Assembly: GCA_964544595.1 (NCBI GenBank)
Contig: CAZJBM010000005.1
Location: 21,589 to 85,588, forward strand
From: JAGBWK01 sp964544595
GTDB lineage: Bacteria; Bacteroidota; Bacteroidia; Bacteroidales; Muribaculaceae
Length of the DNA stretch: 64,000 nt
Direction of reading: 5' to 3'
Below the pieces are notes generated by a model. It made no database searches. It saw nothing but the letters and a program-made list of their open reading frames with translations, and was not told the origin of the DNA. Below are positions 7,344 through 16,567 of the stretch, piece after piece. Numbering within the stretch: the stretch's first letter is position 1; every line of letters begins with the position of its first letter. The translations under genes and the position numbers were made by a program.

Positions 7344-9371
7344 TTAAAGCAGATTGACCGAGCGGCGGATGAAGTCGGAGAGCGACTGACCGCGAAGGAG
7401 ACCGTTGCCGAGGAGAGCGAGGTCGATCACCTGCTTAACGAGAGGCTGAGCCGCGGCATAGTCGGCCACGGTCTTGTCCATACGCGAGCGAGTGTCGGCC
7501 ACTTCTTTTTCGAGGGTCTCCGACTTCTTCTCAGGGTCGGCATCCTTGTCGGCACGCAATTTTGTGATTTCGCTATTCTTGGCGTCGATTTCATCGAGCA
7601 TAGGCTGGACGGTAGCATCGAGAGCCGAGTCGGCATCGGCAAGAATCTTCTTAATTACAGGCTGCTCGACATTGACGATAAGGTTGTAGCTGTCGGGAAG
7701 CTCAGCGTAGAAGCTCATGCCGGGCTGCAGAGAAGCCATCTCTTTCATACGGCGCATATACTCATTCTGAGCAATGACGACAGGGAGATCGTCGGCTGAA
7801 AGCGACTCGAACGTAACCACGAAATTAGCCTTGTCGACCGCTGGGGTCTGCGAGGAAAACACGGTAGAGAGGATGCTGCGCTGAAGCGGGGTGAGATTAG
7901 CCTCGCGGCGGTCGGTCTTGCGGATAAGGTTATCCACGATGTCGGCGTCGACGCGGGTGAAGTGGCTCTTCTCAATCTTCTGCTCAAGCAACCCTACGAA
8001 GTGGTTATCGAGCTGACCGTCCATAAGCAGAACCGAATAGCCCTTATCGGTAGCCGACTTGATAGCGTTGTACTGCGCATCGGTGTCGGTAGCATAGAGA
8101 TATACGACGGTGCCGTCTTTGTCGGTCTGCTCTGGCTCGATAAGTTTGCGATACTCCTCGAGAGTGAAATACTTGCCTTCGGTAGTCTTCACGAGGCAGA
8201 ATTTCATAGCCGCGTCGCAGAATTTGGGGTCGGTAAGCATACCATACTCGATGAAGAGCTTGATGTCGTCCCACTTCTGCTCAAATTCAGAGCGGTTTTC
8301 CTTAAAGATTTCCTCAAGGCGCGAAGACACCTTCTTGGTGATGTAAGTAGAGATTTTCTTCACGGCAGAGTCGCTCTGAAGATAAGAACGGCTTACGTTA
8401 AGAGGAATGTCGGGGGAATCGATGACACCCTGAAGGAGCATCATGAATTCGGGAACGACGCCCTCAACCGAGTCGGTCACGTAAACCTGATTAGAGTAGA
8501 GCTGGATGCGATTTTTCTGCACCTCGATGTTATTCTTGATTTTCGGGAAATAAAGAATACCTGTAAGAGTGAAGGGGTAATCCACGTTGAGGTGAATCCA
8601 GAAGAGGGGGTCGTCCTGACCGGGATAGAGGGCATGGTAGAATTTGAGGTAATCGTCGTCGGTGAGGTCGGTAGGTTTCTTAAGCCATGCCGGCTCAAGG
8701 GCATTGACGACGTTGTCTTCATCGGTATCGACGTATTTGCCGTCTTTCCATTCCTGCTTCTTGCCGAAAACCACAGGCACGGGAAGGAAGCGGCAATATT
8801 TCTTCAATAAGCCCTCGATAGTGGAGCGTTCGAGATACTGCTTGTTGTCGTCGTCGATATAAAGGATCACGTCGGTGCCGCGGGTTGTCTTGTCGCACTC
8901 GGTCATCTCATACTCAGGCGAGCCGTCGCAGGTCCATTCAACCGCCTTGGCGCCCTCCTTGTAAGAGAGCGATTTGATAACGACTTTCTTAGCCACCATG
9001 AAGGCGGAGTAGAAACCGAGGCCGAAATGGCCGATAATGGCGTTGACGTTGTCTTTATATTTCTTGAGAAACTCCTCAGCGCCTGAGAAGGCAATCTGGT
9101 TGATGTACTTGTCGATGTCGGCGGCATCCATGCCCACGCCGTGGTCGCTCACGGTAAGCGTGCCGGCTTCGGGATCGATGCTGACGTAAACGCGCGCGTC
9201 GCCGATTTCGCCCTTGAACTCGCCGAAAGCTGAAAGCGTGCGGAGTTTCTGGGTGGCGTCGACGGCGTTGGATACAAGCTCGCGGAGGAATATTTCGTGA
9301 TCGCTATAGAGAAACTTTTTGATGACGGGGAAGATGTTCTCGGTCGTAACCCCGATTGAACCTTTTTGCAT
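7344..9371 (-). CDS. htpG: Molecular chaperone HtpG (Hsp90)
   Basis: 675 residues with the GHKL ATPase domain at the N-terminus (FLRELVSNAVDATQKLR; DHGVGMDAADI; GHFGLGFYSAFMVA), the middle domain (LYFPKIKNNIEVQKNRIQLY) and the C-terminal dimer domain. It is an ATP-dependent cytosolic chaperone. The length is slightly above that of E. coli HtpG (624) and there is no eukaryotic MEEVD tail. The gene has its own upstream space with a terminator of the preceding TPR gene. No standard -7/-33 pair is visible before it; a weak -24/-12-like sequence overlaps that terminator and is not counted here as a promoter. Confidence 0.97.
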   Translation of the reverse strand: MQKGSIGVTTENIFPVIKKFLYSDHEIFLRELVSNAVDATQKLRTLSAFGEFKGEIGDARVYVSIDPEAGTLTVSDHGVGMDAADIDKYINQIAFSGAEEFLKKYKDNVNAIIGHFGLGFYSAFMVAKKVVIKSLSYKEGAKAVEWTCDGSPEYEMTECDKTTRGTDVILYIDDDNKQYLERSTIEGLLKKYCRFLPVPVVFGKKQEWKDGKYVDTDEDNVVNALEPAWLKKPTDLTDDDYLKFYHALYPGQDDPLFWIHLNVDYPFTLTGILYFPKIKNNIEVQKNRIQLYSNQVYVTDSVEGVVPEFMMLLQGVIDSPDIPLNVSRSYLQSDSAVKKISTYITKKVSSRLEEIFKENRSEFEQKWDDIKLFIEYGMLTDPKFCDAAMKFCLVKTTEGKYFTLEEYRKLIEPEQTDKDGTVVYLYATDTDAQYNAIKSATDKGYSVLLMDGQLDNHFVGLLEQKIEKSHFTRVDADIVDNLIRKTDRREANLTPLQRSILSTVFSSQTPAVDKANFVVTFESLSADDLPVVIAQNEYMRRMKEMASLQPGMSFYAELPDSYNLIVNVEQPVIKKILADADSALDATVQPMLDEIDAKNSEITKLRADKDADPEKKSETLEKEVADTRSRMDKTVADYAAAQPLVKQVIDLALLGNGLLRGQSLSDFIRRSVNLL

Positions 9372-9433
9372 AAGATTATATTGTTATTTAGTTTCTTTTT
9401 TTCAAATTCTATATAAATAACAATTACAAAAAA

Positions 9434-9459
9434 AATGCCACACCGATAAGCGTGACATT
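9434..9459 (-). terminator. Terminator of the TPR gene
   Basis: On the minus strand an 8-bp stem (AATGTCAC / GTGGCATT, one G-T pair) with an 11-nt loop is followed by a run of eight T, 60 bp after the TPR stop. Confidence 0.65.
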
Positions 9460-9518
9460 TTTCCTTAAATTATGTTAACGAATCTGACAAAAGGGCAGAC
9501 CGTCGTCGCGGGCGGGGA

Positions 9519-10757
9519 TTAGTATTTCTCAAGCTGTTCGATGCGCTTGAGGTTAGAATCATCCTTCAGGTTATAGTAGATATTGCGCAGAAGGGGGAGG
9601 GTCTTAGAGGCCATGTTGTCCTCATCGAGCTGATAGGCTTTCTCGAGATAGCCCGCAGCTTCGCGGAATATGGGATAAACCTGCTCGTCGAGAGCTTTGT
9701 TGTACTCGGCAGTGGGGAGATTTGAGATCTCGTCGGAGTCGGAAAGGATGATAGCCTTGTTGTAGATCGTGCGGCCATAGTTGAAGAGGGCGTTGGCATT
9801 TTCGGGGGCAAGGTCGAGCGACTTCTTGTAGTCGGCCATAGCTTTCTCGGGCTCGTCCTTGGTGTCGTAAATGACGCCGCGCACATAGTAGAGCTGAGCG
9901 TTGTTGGGGTCGGCCTGGATATACTGTTCGAGCATCGACATGGCTTCGTCGTACTGTTTGTTCTGGAGCTTGTCGTTGATCATGAAGCCGATATAGCGGT
10001 CATCCTCTTTGCCGAAGAGGGGGAAAGCCTGCGAGGCGTACTCGGCCATGCGGGCGTTGTCGCCTTTCTGGCTGGCGACGCTGATAGCGTAGTCGTAGAC
10101 GGCTTTCTTGTCGTAGCCTTTGGCGATAGCCATGTCGAAGGCAGCGAGAGCGTCGTCGAGGCGCTCGGCCTGCCATGCGGCGAGACCCATGTTGAAGTTC
10201 ATGTCGGCGATAGTGGAGTCGGCCGGAGCAGTGGGTGCGTTAGCGCCGAGGATAGGGTTGTGGGGAGCGTTGAGGTAGATATACCATGCGTCGTACGCGC
10301 CCTGATAGTCCTGCACGCCCCAGAGATATACGCCTGCGTTGGCGAAGTCCTGCGCCACATAGTGGTCTTTGATGAGCTTGATAGCGTTTTTTGAATATTT
10401 AGGCTTGATCTGGCCTTTCTCGTTGGGGAGAGAGTCCTTCTGCATAGCGGTCAAGAGGTTGTAGTAACCGTCGATCATAGCGTGGCCGGCAGCCTTGTCG
10501 TCGACCTGCTTGCCGATAGCGCGCTGGCCCTGGAGATGATCAGAGAATTTGAACGCTGCTTCGCCGATCATGAAGTAAGGCTGAGCGAGGTCTTTGGTCT
10601 CGGGATTTTCGAAAGCGGGCTTGATAGCCGTAGCCTGGGCGGGATAATTCTCGATATTGGATTTAAGCTGACGCTCAACGTCCTTAACGAGGCTCGTTTG
10701 GGCCGACATACCGAGTACTGCGCCGCAGCAAAGGCTTAGGATAGCGATTTTTTTCAT
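9519..10757 (-). CDS. Secreted tetratricopeptide repeat protein
   Basis: 412 residues with a Sec signal peptide (MKKIAILSLCCGAVLGMSAQ). TPR units are visible around residues 190-220 (AERLDDALAAFDMAIAKGYD) and 265-335 (DEAMSMLEQYIQADPNNAQL, DEPEKAMADYKKSLDLAPEN). It probably sits in the periplasm as a protein-protein scaffold; the partner is unknown. It has its own promoter with a 110-nt leader containing a tandem 19-bp repeat, and its own terminator, so it is likely a single-gene unit. TPR proteins of this kind are common next to gyrA in Bacteroidales. Confidence 0.9.
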   Translation of the reverse strand: MKKIAILSLCCGAVLGMSAQTSLVKDVERQLKSNIENYPAQATAIKPAFENPETKDLAQPYFMIGEAAFKFSDHLQGQRAIGKQVDDKAAGHAMIDGYYNLLTAMQKDSLPNEKGQIKPKYSKNAIKLIKDHYVAQDFANAGVYLWGVQDYQGAYDAWYIYLNAPHNPILGANAPTAPADSTIADMNFNMGLAAWQAERLDDALAAFDMAIAKGYDKKAVYDYAISVASQKGDNARMAEYASQAFPLFGKEDDRYIGFMINDKLQNKQYDEAMSMLEQYIQADPNNAQLYYVRGVIYDTKDEPEKAMADYKKSLDLAPENANALFNYGRTIYNKAIILSDSDEISNLPTAEYNKALDEQVYPIFREAAGYLEKAYQLDEDNMASKTLPLLRNIYYNLKDDSNLKRIEQLEKY

Positions 10758-10801
10758 ATCTTTTGGTTTAAAGTAAGAATTCTGACTGATAGTAGGGTTT
10801 G

Positions 10802-10839
10802 AATACTGACTATTATAATAAATACTGACTATTATAATA
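10802..10839. repeat. Tandem 19-bp direct repeat in the TPR leader
   Basis: AATACTGACTATTATAATA occurs twice head to tail (10802-10820, 10821-10839) with no mismatch. It lies inside the predicted untranslated leader of the TPR gene. Confidence 0.9.
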
Positions 10840-10873
10840 TGTGTGGCAAACCGTGGTTGATGTTGAAAGTCCC

Positions 10874-10904
10874 CAAAGTTAAACCTTATATTTCAATAAT
10901 CAAA
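10874..10904 (-). promoter_or_regulatory. TPR gene promoter (TTTG-N19-TAACTTTG on minus)
   Basis: On the minus strand TTTG (10901-10904) and TAACTTTG (10874-10881) are 19 bp apart, pointing to the gene that starts at 10757. Confidence 0.75.
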
Positions 10905-10934
10905 ATATATCGGTTGAATTGTAGGAAACGCGCG

Positions 10935-13547
10935 TCATTCGTTGGGTTCTTCCTCGCGGTGGGCCTCGGCGATGTCGTCGACAACGTTTTCGTTGGCCTC
11001 ATCTACAGGGTTCTCCTCGATAGCGGGGAGCTCTTCGCCGCCCTGCTCTATAGCGTCGACTTCCTCTTCGGGGTCGGTCGCGACGCAGCAAACCGAAGCG
11101 ATCTCGTCGTCGCGCTTGTCGAGGTTGATGATGCGCACGCCCTGAGTGGCACGACCCATTAGGCGGATGTCGGTGACGTGGAATCGGAGCGTGATGCCCG
11201 ACTTGTTGATAATCACGAGGTCGTTGTCGTCGTTAACGCTCTTGATAGCCACGAGAGTGCCTGTCTTGTCGGTGACGTTGATTGTCTTGACGCCTTTGCC
11301 GCCGCGGTTGGTGACGCGGTAAGCGTCGAGGTCGGTACGCTTGCCGTAGCCTTTCTCTGAGATCACCATGACGTTGTTGGGGGTGTTCTCCGACATGCAT
11401 ATCATGCCTACGACCTCATCGTCGGGGCCGTCGAGGGTCATGCCTCGCACGCCTGTCGACACGCGGCCCATCTGGCGCACTTTGGATTCGTGGAATCGGA
11501 TGGCGCGTCCGTTGCGGTTGGCCATGAGTATCTCTGAATTGCCGTCGGTAAGGTCGACGTCGATTACCTGGTCGCCCTCGCGGATTACGATGGCCTTCTT
11601 GCCTTTGACGTTGATACGGGCGTACTCGGCGAGCGAAGTCTTCTTGATCACTCCGTTGCGGGTGGCGAAGACGAGGTTGTGGGAGTTGGTGTACTCAGGA
11701 TCGGAGAGGTGCTTGCAGTGGATGAACGCGTTGACCGAGTCGCCCGGCTCAATGTTGAGCAGATTCTGTATCGCGCGGCCCTTCATGCTCTTGCTGCCTT
11801 CGGGAAGCTCATAGACTTTGAGCTTGTAGACTAGGCCCTTGCGGGTGAAAAAGAGCATATCGGCGTGCATCGAGGCTGTATATATATACTCGATGAAATC
11901 CTCTTCGCGGGCCTTGGAGCCGCGGGAGCCGACACCGCCGCGGTTCTGCGCGCGGAATTCGGAGAGGGGAGTGCGCTTGATATAGCCGAGATGAGAGATA
12001 GTGATGATCATGTCGTCGTCGGCATAGAAGTCCTCGGCGTTAAAGTCGCCGGCGGTATAGTCGATAGCGGTCATGCGCTTGTCGCCGTAAGTGTCGCGCA
12101 CCTCGGCGAGCTCGTCCTTCATGAGCTGGCGGCAAACGCCGTCGTCGTTGAGGATAAGCTCAAGGCGGGCAATAGTCTCCTCAAGCTCGCGGTAACGCTC
12201 GTTGAGCTTGTCCTGCTCAAGTCCGGTGAGCTGTTTGAGGCGCATATCGACGATAGCCTGGGTCTGCACGTCGTCGAGGCTGAAACGCTCGCCAAGACGC
12301 TGCTTGGCCTCGTCGGTCGAAGCCGAGGAGCGGATTATGTGGATCACCTCGTCGATATTCTGGCTGGCGATGATAAGGCCCTCGATGATATGGGCCTGGC
12401 GCTGAGCCTCGGCGAGGTCGAATTTCGTGCGGCGGATTACCACCTCATGGCGATGCTCGATGAAGGCCATCAGGAGGTCTTTGAGATTGAGCAGCTTGGG
12501 GCGGCCATGGACGAGGGCGACATTGTTGACCGAGAACGACGCCTGGAGCTGCGACATCTTGTAGAGCTTGTTGAGGACGACGTTGGCGTTGGCGTCCTGC
12601 TTAAGGCGGATGACGATACGCATGCCCTCGATGTTGCTCTCGTCGGCGAGGTCGGCGATGCCCTCGATCTTCTTCTCGGTGACAAGCTCGGCGATGTATT
12701 TCACGAGCTCGGCTTTGTTGACACCGTAGGGGATTTCGGTCACGATAAGGGATTCGTGCTCTGCCTCCTGCTCGATCTCGACTTTGGAGCGTATCACGAT
12801 ACGCCCGCGGCCTGTCTCAAACGCCTCTTTGACTCCGTTGTAGCCGTAGATGATGCCTCCGGTAGGGAAGTCGGGAGCTACGATATGGTGCATCAGCTCG
12901 GGGATAGTCAGGTCGGGGTTGTCGATGAGGGCGATCGAGGCGTTGATGGCCTCGGTCAGGTTATGAGGAGGCATATTAGTGGCCATGCCGACGGCGATAC
13001 CTGCAGCGCCGTTGACCAGAAGGTTGGGGAAGAGGGTAGGGAGCACCACGGGCTCGCGCTTGGAGTTGTCGTAGTTGGGCTGGAAATCGACCGTGTCTTT
13101 ATTGATGTCGGCGAGCATGTCCTCGCCTATCTTGCGCAGACGCACCTCGGTGTAACGCATAGCCGCGGGGGAGTCGCCGTCGACCGAGCCGAAGTTGCCC
13201 TGGCCGTCGACGAGGGTGTAGCGCATAGCCCATGGCTGCGCCATTCTCACTACGGTACCATAAATCGAGGAGTCGCCGTGGGGGTGGTATTTACCCATCA
13301 CTTCTCCCACGCAGTTGGCTGATTTCTTATATGGGTGGTTGGAGGTGTTGCCCATCTCGTTCATGCCGAAGAGCACTCGGCGCTGCACAGGTTTGAGACC
13401 GTCGCGGGCATCGGGAAGCGCGCGGCTCACGATCACCGACATGGAGTAGTCGATGTAAGCCGATTTCATCTCATTCTCGATGTTGATTTTGACGATACGG
13501 TCGTCAGCTTTTTCCATTTCTTCCATTTGCGAAAATTTTATGGTCAT
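10935..13547 (-). CDS. gyrA: DNA gyrase subunit A
   Basis: 870 residues. The breakage-reunion domain has the active Tyr132 (AAMRYTEVRL). The C-terminal DNA-wrapping domain carries a GyrA-box-like QNRGGVGSRG, which separates it from ParC, and ends in an acidic tail. Gyrase introduces negative supercoils using ATP together with GyrB. Start choice: ATG at 13547; in-frame ATGs at 13526 and 13517 align better with shorter family N-termini and could be the true start. In the quinolone-resistance region the segment is GDSSIYG: Ser93 matches E. coli Ser83, but Gly97 stands where E. coli has Asp87. A minus -7 box TACCTTTG is at 13654-13661. Confidence 0.97.
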   Translation of the reverse strand: MTIKFSQMEEMEKADDRIVKINIENEMKSAYIDYSMSVIVSRALPDARDGLKPVQRRVLFGMNEMGNTSNHPYKKSANCVGEVMGKYHPHGDSSIYGTVVRMAQPWAMRYTLVDGQGNFGSVDGDSPAAMRYTEVRLRKIGEDMLADINKDTVDFQPNYDNSKREPVVLPTLFPNLLVNGAAGIAVGMATNMPPHNLTEAINASIALIDNPDLTIPELMHHIVAPDFPTGGIIYGYNGVKEAFETGRGRIVIRSKVEIEQEAEHESLIVTEIPYGVNKAELVKYIAELVTEKKIEGIADLADESNIEGMRIVIRLKQDANANVVLNKLYKMSQLQASFSVNNVALVHGRPKLLNLKDLLMAFIEHRHEVVIRRTKFDLAEAQRQAHIIEGLIIASQNIDEVIHIIRSSASTDEAKQRLGERFSLDDVQTQAIVDMRLKQLTGLEQDKLNERYRELEETIARLELILNDDGVCRQLMKDELAEVRDTYGDKRMTAIDYTAGDFNAEDFYADDDMIITISHLGYIKRTPLSEFRAQNRGGVGSRGSKAREEDFIEYIYTASMHADMLFFTRKGLVYKLKVYELPEGSKSMKGRAIQNLLNIEPGDSVNAFIHCKHLSDPEYTNSHNLVFATRNGVIKKTSLAEYARINVKGKKAIVIREGDQVIDVDLTDGNSEILMANRNGRAIRFHESKVRQMGRVSTGVRGMTLDGPDDEVVGMICMSENTPNNVMVISEKGYGKRTDLDAYRVTNRGGKGVKTINVTDKTGTLVAIKSVNDDNDLVIINKSGITLRFHVTDIRLMGRATQGVRIINLDKRDDEIASVCCVATDPEEEVDAIEQGGEELPAIEENPVDEANENVVDDIAEAHREEEPNE

Positions 13548-13653
13548 GGCAGCGGCTTGAGCCGCCGGGAGAGGCCATGATTTTCCACTTATATTTTAGT
13601 CTAAATATGTTTAAAAAATCGGTTAATGTATTATATGATGTTAAATCAACATA

Positions 13654-13661
13654 CAAAGGTA
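13654..13661 (-). promoter_or_regulatory. gyrA -7 box (TACCTTTG on minus)
   Basis: Exact match to the Bacteroidetes -7 consensus about 107 bp before the longest gyrA start. No TTTG at the expected -33 place. Confidence 0.5.
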
Positions 13662-13683
13662 AGGATTTTTGCGGAATTTTTCG

Positions 13684-13691
13684 TAACTTTG
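13684..13691 (+). promoter_or_regulatory. Possible housekeeping -7 box upstream of clpC (TAACTTTG)
   Basis: Exact -7 match on the plus strand, but the nearest TTTG (13668-13671) is only 12 bp away, so the -33 element is poor. It would give a leader of over 200 nt. Confidence 0.4.
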
Positions 13692-13738
13692 AATTGCAGA
13701 AATGCAGACAACATATATAAATAACGTTAAAATGGAGT

Positions 13739-13755
13739 TTGGCACGGTTATTGCT
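13739..13755 (+). promoter_or_regulatory. Sigma-54 (RpoN) type -24/-12 promoter of clpC
   Basis: TTGGCACG (13739-13746), four bases, then TTGCT (13751-13755). This is a full match to the sigma-54 consensus YTGGCACG-N4-TTGCW, with the invariant GG and GC exactly 10 bp apart. Transcription would start near 13766, giving a leader of about 140 nt. The element also contains a GGCAC / GTGCC dyad (13741-13745, 13756-13760). No activator site has been identified. The rest of 13548-13906 shows only the -7 boxes listed separately and a GC-rich stretch without a gene. Confidence 0.7.
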
Positions 13756-13906
13756 GTGCCTCAAAACGGAGCGACGAGGCCCGCCAAGCCCCTCAACGCC
13801 GCCTCATAGGGGCGCGGGGGGCCGGAGCGAGAGCCTATGACAGCGGCCAACCGCAGCCGCCTTCGCCGCGCTCCATATATAAAAATGTAATCAGTAAAGC
13901 GTAAAT

Positions 13907-16465
13907 ATGGAAATAAATTTCTCTGACAAGCTCAAGACCGCGCTCGACAACAGCCGCCGCGAGGCCGCTCGCCACAACAACGCGACAGTCACCCCGGCCC
14001 ACCTGCTTCTCGCGCTTATCGCCAACCCCGCCTCCCGCGCCGGGTCGATACTTGAGAAGATAGCCCGCGAAGTGTCGGTCTATCAGTTGCAACAGCAGCT
14101 CGACAGCAGCCTATTTGACTCGCAGCCCCATTCGTCGGCCGAAATCGCCATCAGCGACCTCGCCAACCGCCTTGTGCGCCTCTCGGTGTTAGAGTCGAGG
14201 ATGATGCGCAGCGACGTTGTCGACGAGGAGCATCTCCTCATGGCGATATTCCACAACTCAGAGGTGCAGCAGATGGAGTTCATGAAGCCCTTCCGCGACG
14301 CCGGCATCACCTACGAGGCCATATACTACTCTCTGGCCAACAAGCCCGAGACCCCTTCGGCCGGAGCCGGATACAGCGAGGACGAGGAGGATGACGACGA
14401 CGATATGCCCGGCGGGGGAGCGACCTCGTCGCAGAGCAAATACTCTTCGGGCAAAACGAAGTCGAACACCGGCGACACCCCGGCTCTCGACAAATTCGGC
14501 AACGACATGACCCGCCTCGCCGAGGAGGGGCGTCTCGACCCGGTCATAGGCCGCGACAACGAGATCGAGCGTCTCGCCCAGATACTCTCGCGCCGCAAGA
14601 AGAACAACCCGGTGCTTATCGGCGAGCCCGGCGTGGGCAAATCGGCCATCGTCGAGGGCCTGGCGCTCCGTATAGTCCAGCGCAAGGTTTCGCGCATACT
14701 CTTCGACAAGCGCGTGATCTCGCTCGACATGGCTTCGCTCGTGGCCGGAACGAAATACCGCGGCCAGTTTGAGGAGCGTCTAAAGTCGATACTCAACGAG
14801 CTTGCCAAGAACGACAACATAATCCTCTTCATCGACGAGCTCCACACCATAGTCGGGGCGGGCAACGCAGCCGGGTCGATGGACGCGGCCAACCTTCTGA
14901 AGCCCGCTCTCGCCCGAGGCGAAATACAATGCATCGGCGCCACGACGCTCGACGAATACCGCAAGAACATCGAGAACGACGGCGCGCTCGAACGCCGCTT
15001 CCAGAAAGTGATGGTAGAGCCGACTTCGCCCGAAGAGACCCTTGAGATTCTCCGCAACGTTAAGGATAAATACGAGGCGCACCACAACGTCAACTACACC
15101 GACGAGGCCCTCAGAGCGTGCGTCAACCTTACCGAGCGCTACATCTCTGACCGCACCTTCCCCGACAAGGCCCTCGACGCCCTCGACGAAGCGGGGTCGA
15201 GAGTCCATGTCACCAACATACGGGTGCCTGAGGAAATCGAAGCGCTTGAAAACCAGATCGTGACAGCCGGCGAATCGAAGCTCGCCGCGGTGAAAAACCA
15301 GAATTTCGAGCAGGCCGCATCGTTCCGCGACAAGGAGACGCAGCTCAAGAAGCAGCTCGAAGAGGCCAAGAAGCAATGGGAAGCGCGACTGGCCAACGAG
15401 CGCGAGACCGTCGACGACGAGAAGGTGGCCGAGGTGGTAGCGATGATGACGGGAGTGCCCGTGCAGCGCGTGGCGCAGGCCGAAGGCACCCGCCTCAAGG
15501 CGATGAACCCTCAGCTCAAATCGGCCATCATAGGCCAGGACGCGGCTATCGATAAGATCGTGAAGGCGATACAGCGCAACCGCGTAGGGCTTAAAGACCC
15601 CAATAAGCCGATAGGCACGTTCATGTTCCTCGGCCCGACCGGCGTCGGCAAGACCCACCTCGCCAAGATGCTCGCCGAATATCTCTTTGACTCGGCCGAC
15701 ACGCTTATACGCATCGACATGAGCGAGTACATGGAGAAATTCACCGTCAGCCGACTCGTGGGCGCGCCTCCGGGATACGTAGGCTACGAGGAGGGTGGAC
15801 AGCTCACGGAGAAGGTGCGCCGACGCCCCTACTCGGTTGTGCTGCTCGACGAGATTGAGAAGGCCCACCCCGACGTGTTCAACCTCCTCCTCCAGGTGCT
15901 CGACGAGGGCCGTCTCACCGACTCGCTCGGCCGCAAGATCGACTTCAAGAACACGCTCATCATTATGACCTCCAACATCGGCACACGCCAGCTCAAGGAT
16001 TTCGGCGCGGGCGTCGGCTTCAACACCCAGGGCAAGGTGAGCAAAGAGCAGAGCCACGGCGTGCTTCAAAAAGCGCTCAACAAGGCTTTCGCCCCCGAGT
16101 TCCTTAACCGTATCGACGACATAATCATGTTTGACCCCCTCTCGAAGGAGGCTATCTACAAGATTATCGACATAGAGCTCGCGGGATTCTATAAGCGCAT
16201 CGACCAGCTTGGCTACCGTCTCGACATCACCGAGCAGGCCAAGAGCTTCATCGCCGACAAGGGCTACGACCAGCAGTATGGCGCGCGCCCGCTGAAGAGA
16301 GCGATCCAAAAATATCTGGAGGACAACCTCGCCGAGATGATTATCGACGCCGACGTGAAGCCTGGCGACACTATCAGAGTGGAGCTCAACGAGGCCGGCG
16401 ACGACGTGGTCTGCACCATAGTCCACCCCGAGCCTGAGCAGCAGCCTGAGCAGTCGGGCGAGTAG
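13907..16465 (+). CDS. clpC: ATP-dependent Clp protease ATP-binding subunit ClpC
   Basis: 852 residues. An N-terminal Clp repeat domain (1 to about 150) is followed by an acidic linker, a first AAA+ module with Walker A GEPGVGKSA near residue 239, a UVR motif (about 463-498, NQNFEQAASFRDKE) that marks ClpC rather than ClpA or ClpB, and a second AAA+ module with Walker A GPTGVGKTH near residue 576. It unfolds proteins for ClpP. A P-loop-like IGF ClpP-binding region is expected in module 2 but I did not pin it down. Its upstream region has an excellent sigma-54 promoter match. It is convergent with the DUF3987 gene, with a 19-bp hairpin between them. Confidence 0.95.
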   Translation: MEINFSDKLKTALDNSRREAARHNNATVTPAHLLLALIANPASRAGSILEKIAREVSVYQLQQQLDSSLFDSQPHSSAEIAISDLANRLVRLSVLESRMMRSDVVDEEHLLMAIFHNSEVQQMEFMKPFRDAGITYEAIYYSLANKPETPSAGAGYSEDEEDDDDDMPGGGATSSQSKYSSGKTKSNTGDTPALDKFGNDMTRLAEEGRLDPVIGRDNEIERLAQILSRRKKNNPVLIGEPGVGKSAIVEGLALRIVQRKVSRILFDKRVISLDMASLVAGTKYRGQFEERLKSILNELAKNDNIILFIDELHTIVGAGNAAGSMDAANLLKPALARGEIQCIGATTLDEYRKNIENDGALERRFQKVMVEPTSPEETLEILRNVKDKYEAHHNVNYTDEALRACVNLTERYISDRTFPDKALDALDEAGSRVHVTNIRVPEEIEALENQIVTAGESKLAAVKNQNFEQAASFRDKETQLKKQLEEAKKQWEARLANERETVDDEKVAEVVAMMTGVPVQRVAQAEGTRLKAMNPQLKSAIIGQDAAIDKIVKAIQRNRVGLKDPNKPIGTFMFLGPTGVGKTHLAKMLAEYLFDSADTLIRIDMSEYMEKFTVSRLVGAPPGYVGYEEGGQLTEKVRRRPYSVVLLDEIEKAHPDVFNLLLQVLDEGRLTDSLGRKIDFKNTLIIMTSNIGTRQLKDFGAGVGFNTQGKVSKEQSHGVLQKALNKAFAPEFLNRIDDIIMFDPLSKEAIYKIIDIELAGFYKRIDQLGYRLDITEQAKSFIADKGYDQQYGARPLKRAIQKYLEDNLAEMIIDADVKPGDTIRVELNEAGDDVVCTIVHPEPEQQPEQSGE

Positions 16466-16493
16466 CCGTAACGCTCCGCGACCGCAGAACACA

Positions 16494-16560
16494 AAGAAAC
16501 AGCAACACACGCTATAACGCATTATGCATCAATGCATTACGGCGTGTGTTGCTGTTTCTT
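16494..16560. repeat. Hairpin repeat A, downstream flank of the DUF3987 gene
   Basis: Perfect 19-bp inverted repeat (AAGAAACAGCAACACACGC at 16494-16512; complement at 16542-16560). The inner part can pair further (TAACGCATT with AATGCATTA). It lies between the convergent clpC and DUF3987 genes and could end transcription, but the outer sequence GAACNCAAAGAAACAGCA and the CGTTTC after the right arm recur in hairpin B at 18016-18084, on the other side of the DUF3987 gene. Confidence 0.85.
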
Positions 16561-16567
16561 CCGTTTC

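Noticed and set aside
9434..9459. GTGGCA-T8-GTA before htpG as a third sigma-54 promoter
   Set aside because: GG spacing is right, but the -12 element is GT instead of GC, and the same bases form the hairpin and T run that end the TPR gene. The terminator explains it better.
11865..13322. Long plus-strand open frame of 485 codons opposite gyrA
   Set aside because: It is the complement of gyrA. The protein is biased by the antisense codon pattern (Val, Asp, Leu, Gly) and has no family features.
14780..16522. Long minus-strand open frame of 580 codons opposite clpC
   Set aside because: Antisense shadow of a high-GC3 gene; composition is typical of complement translation and no domain is recognisable.
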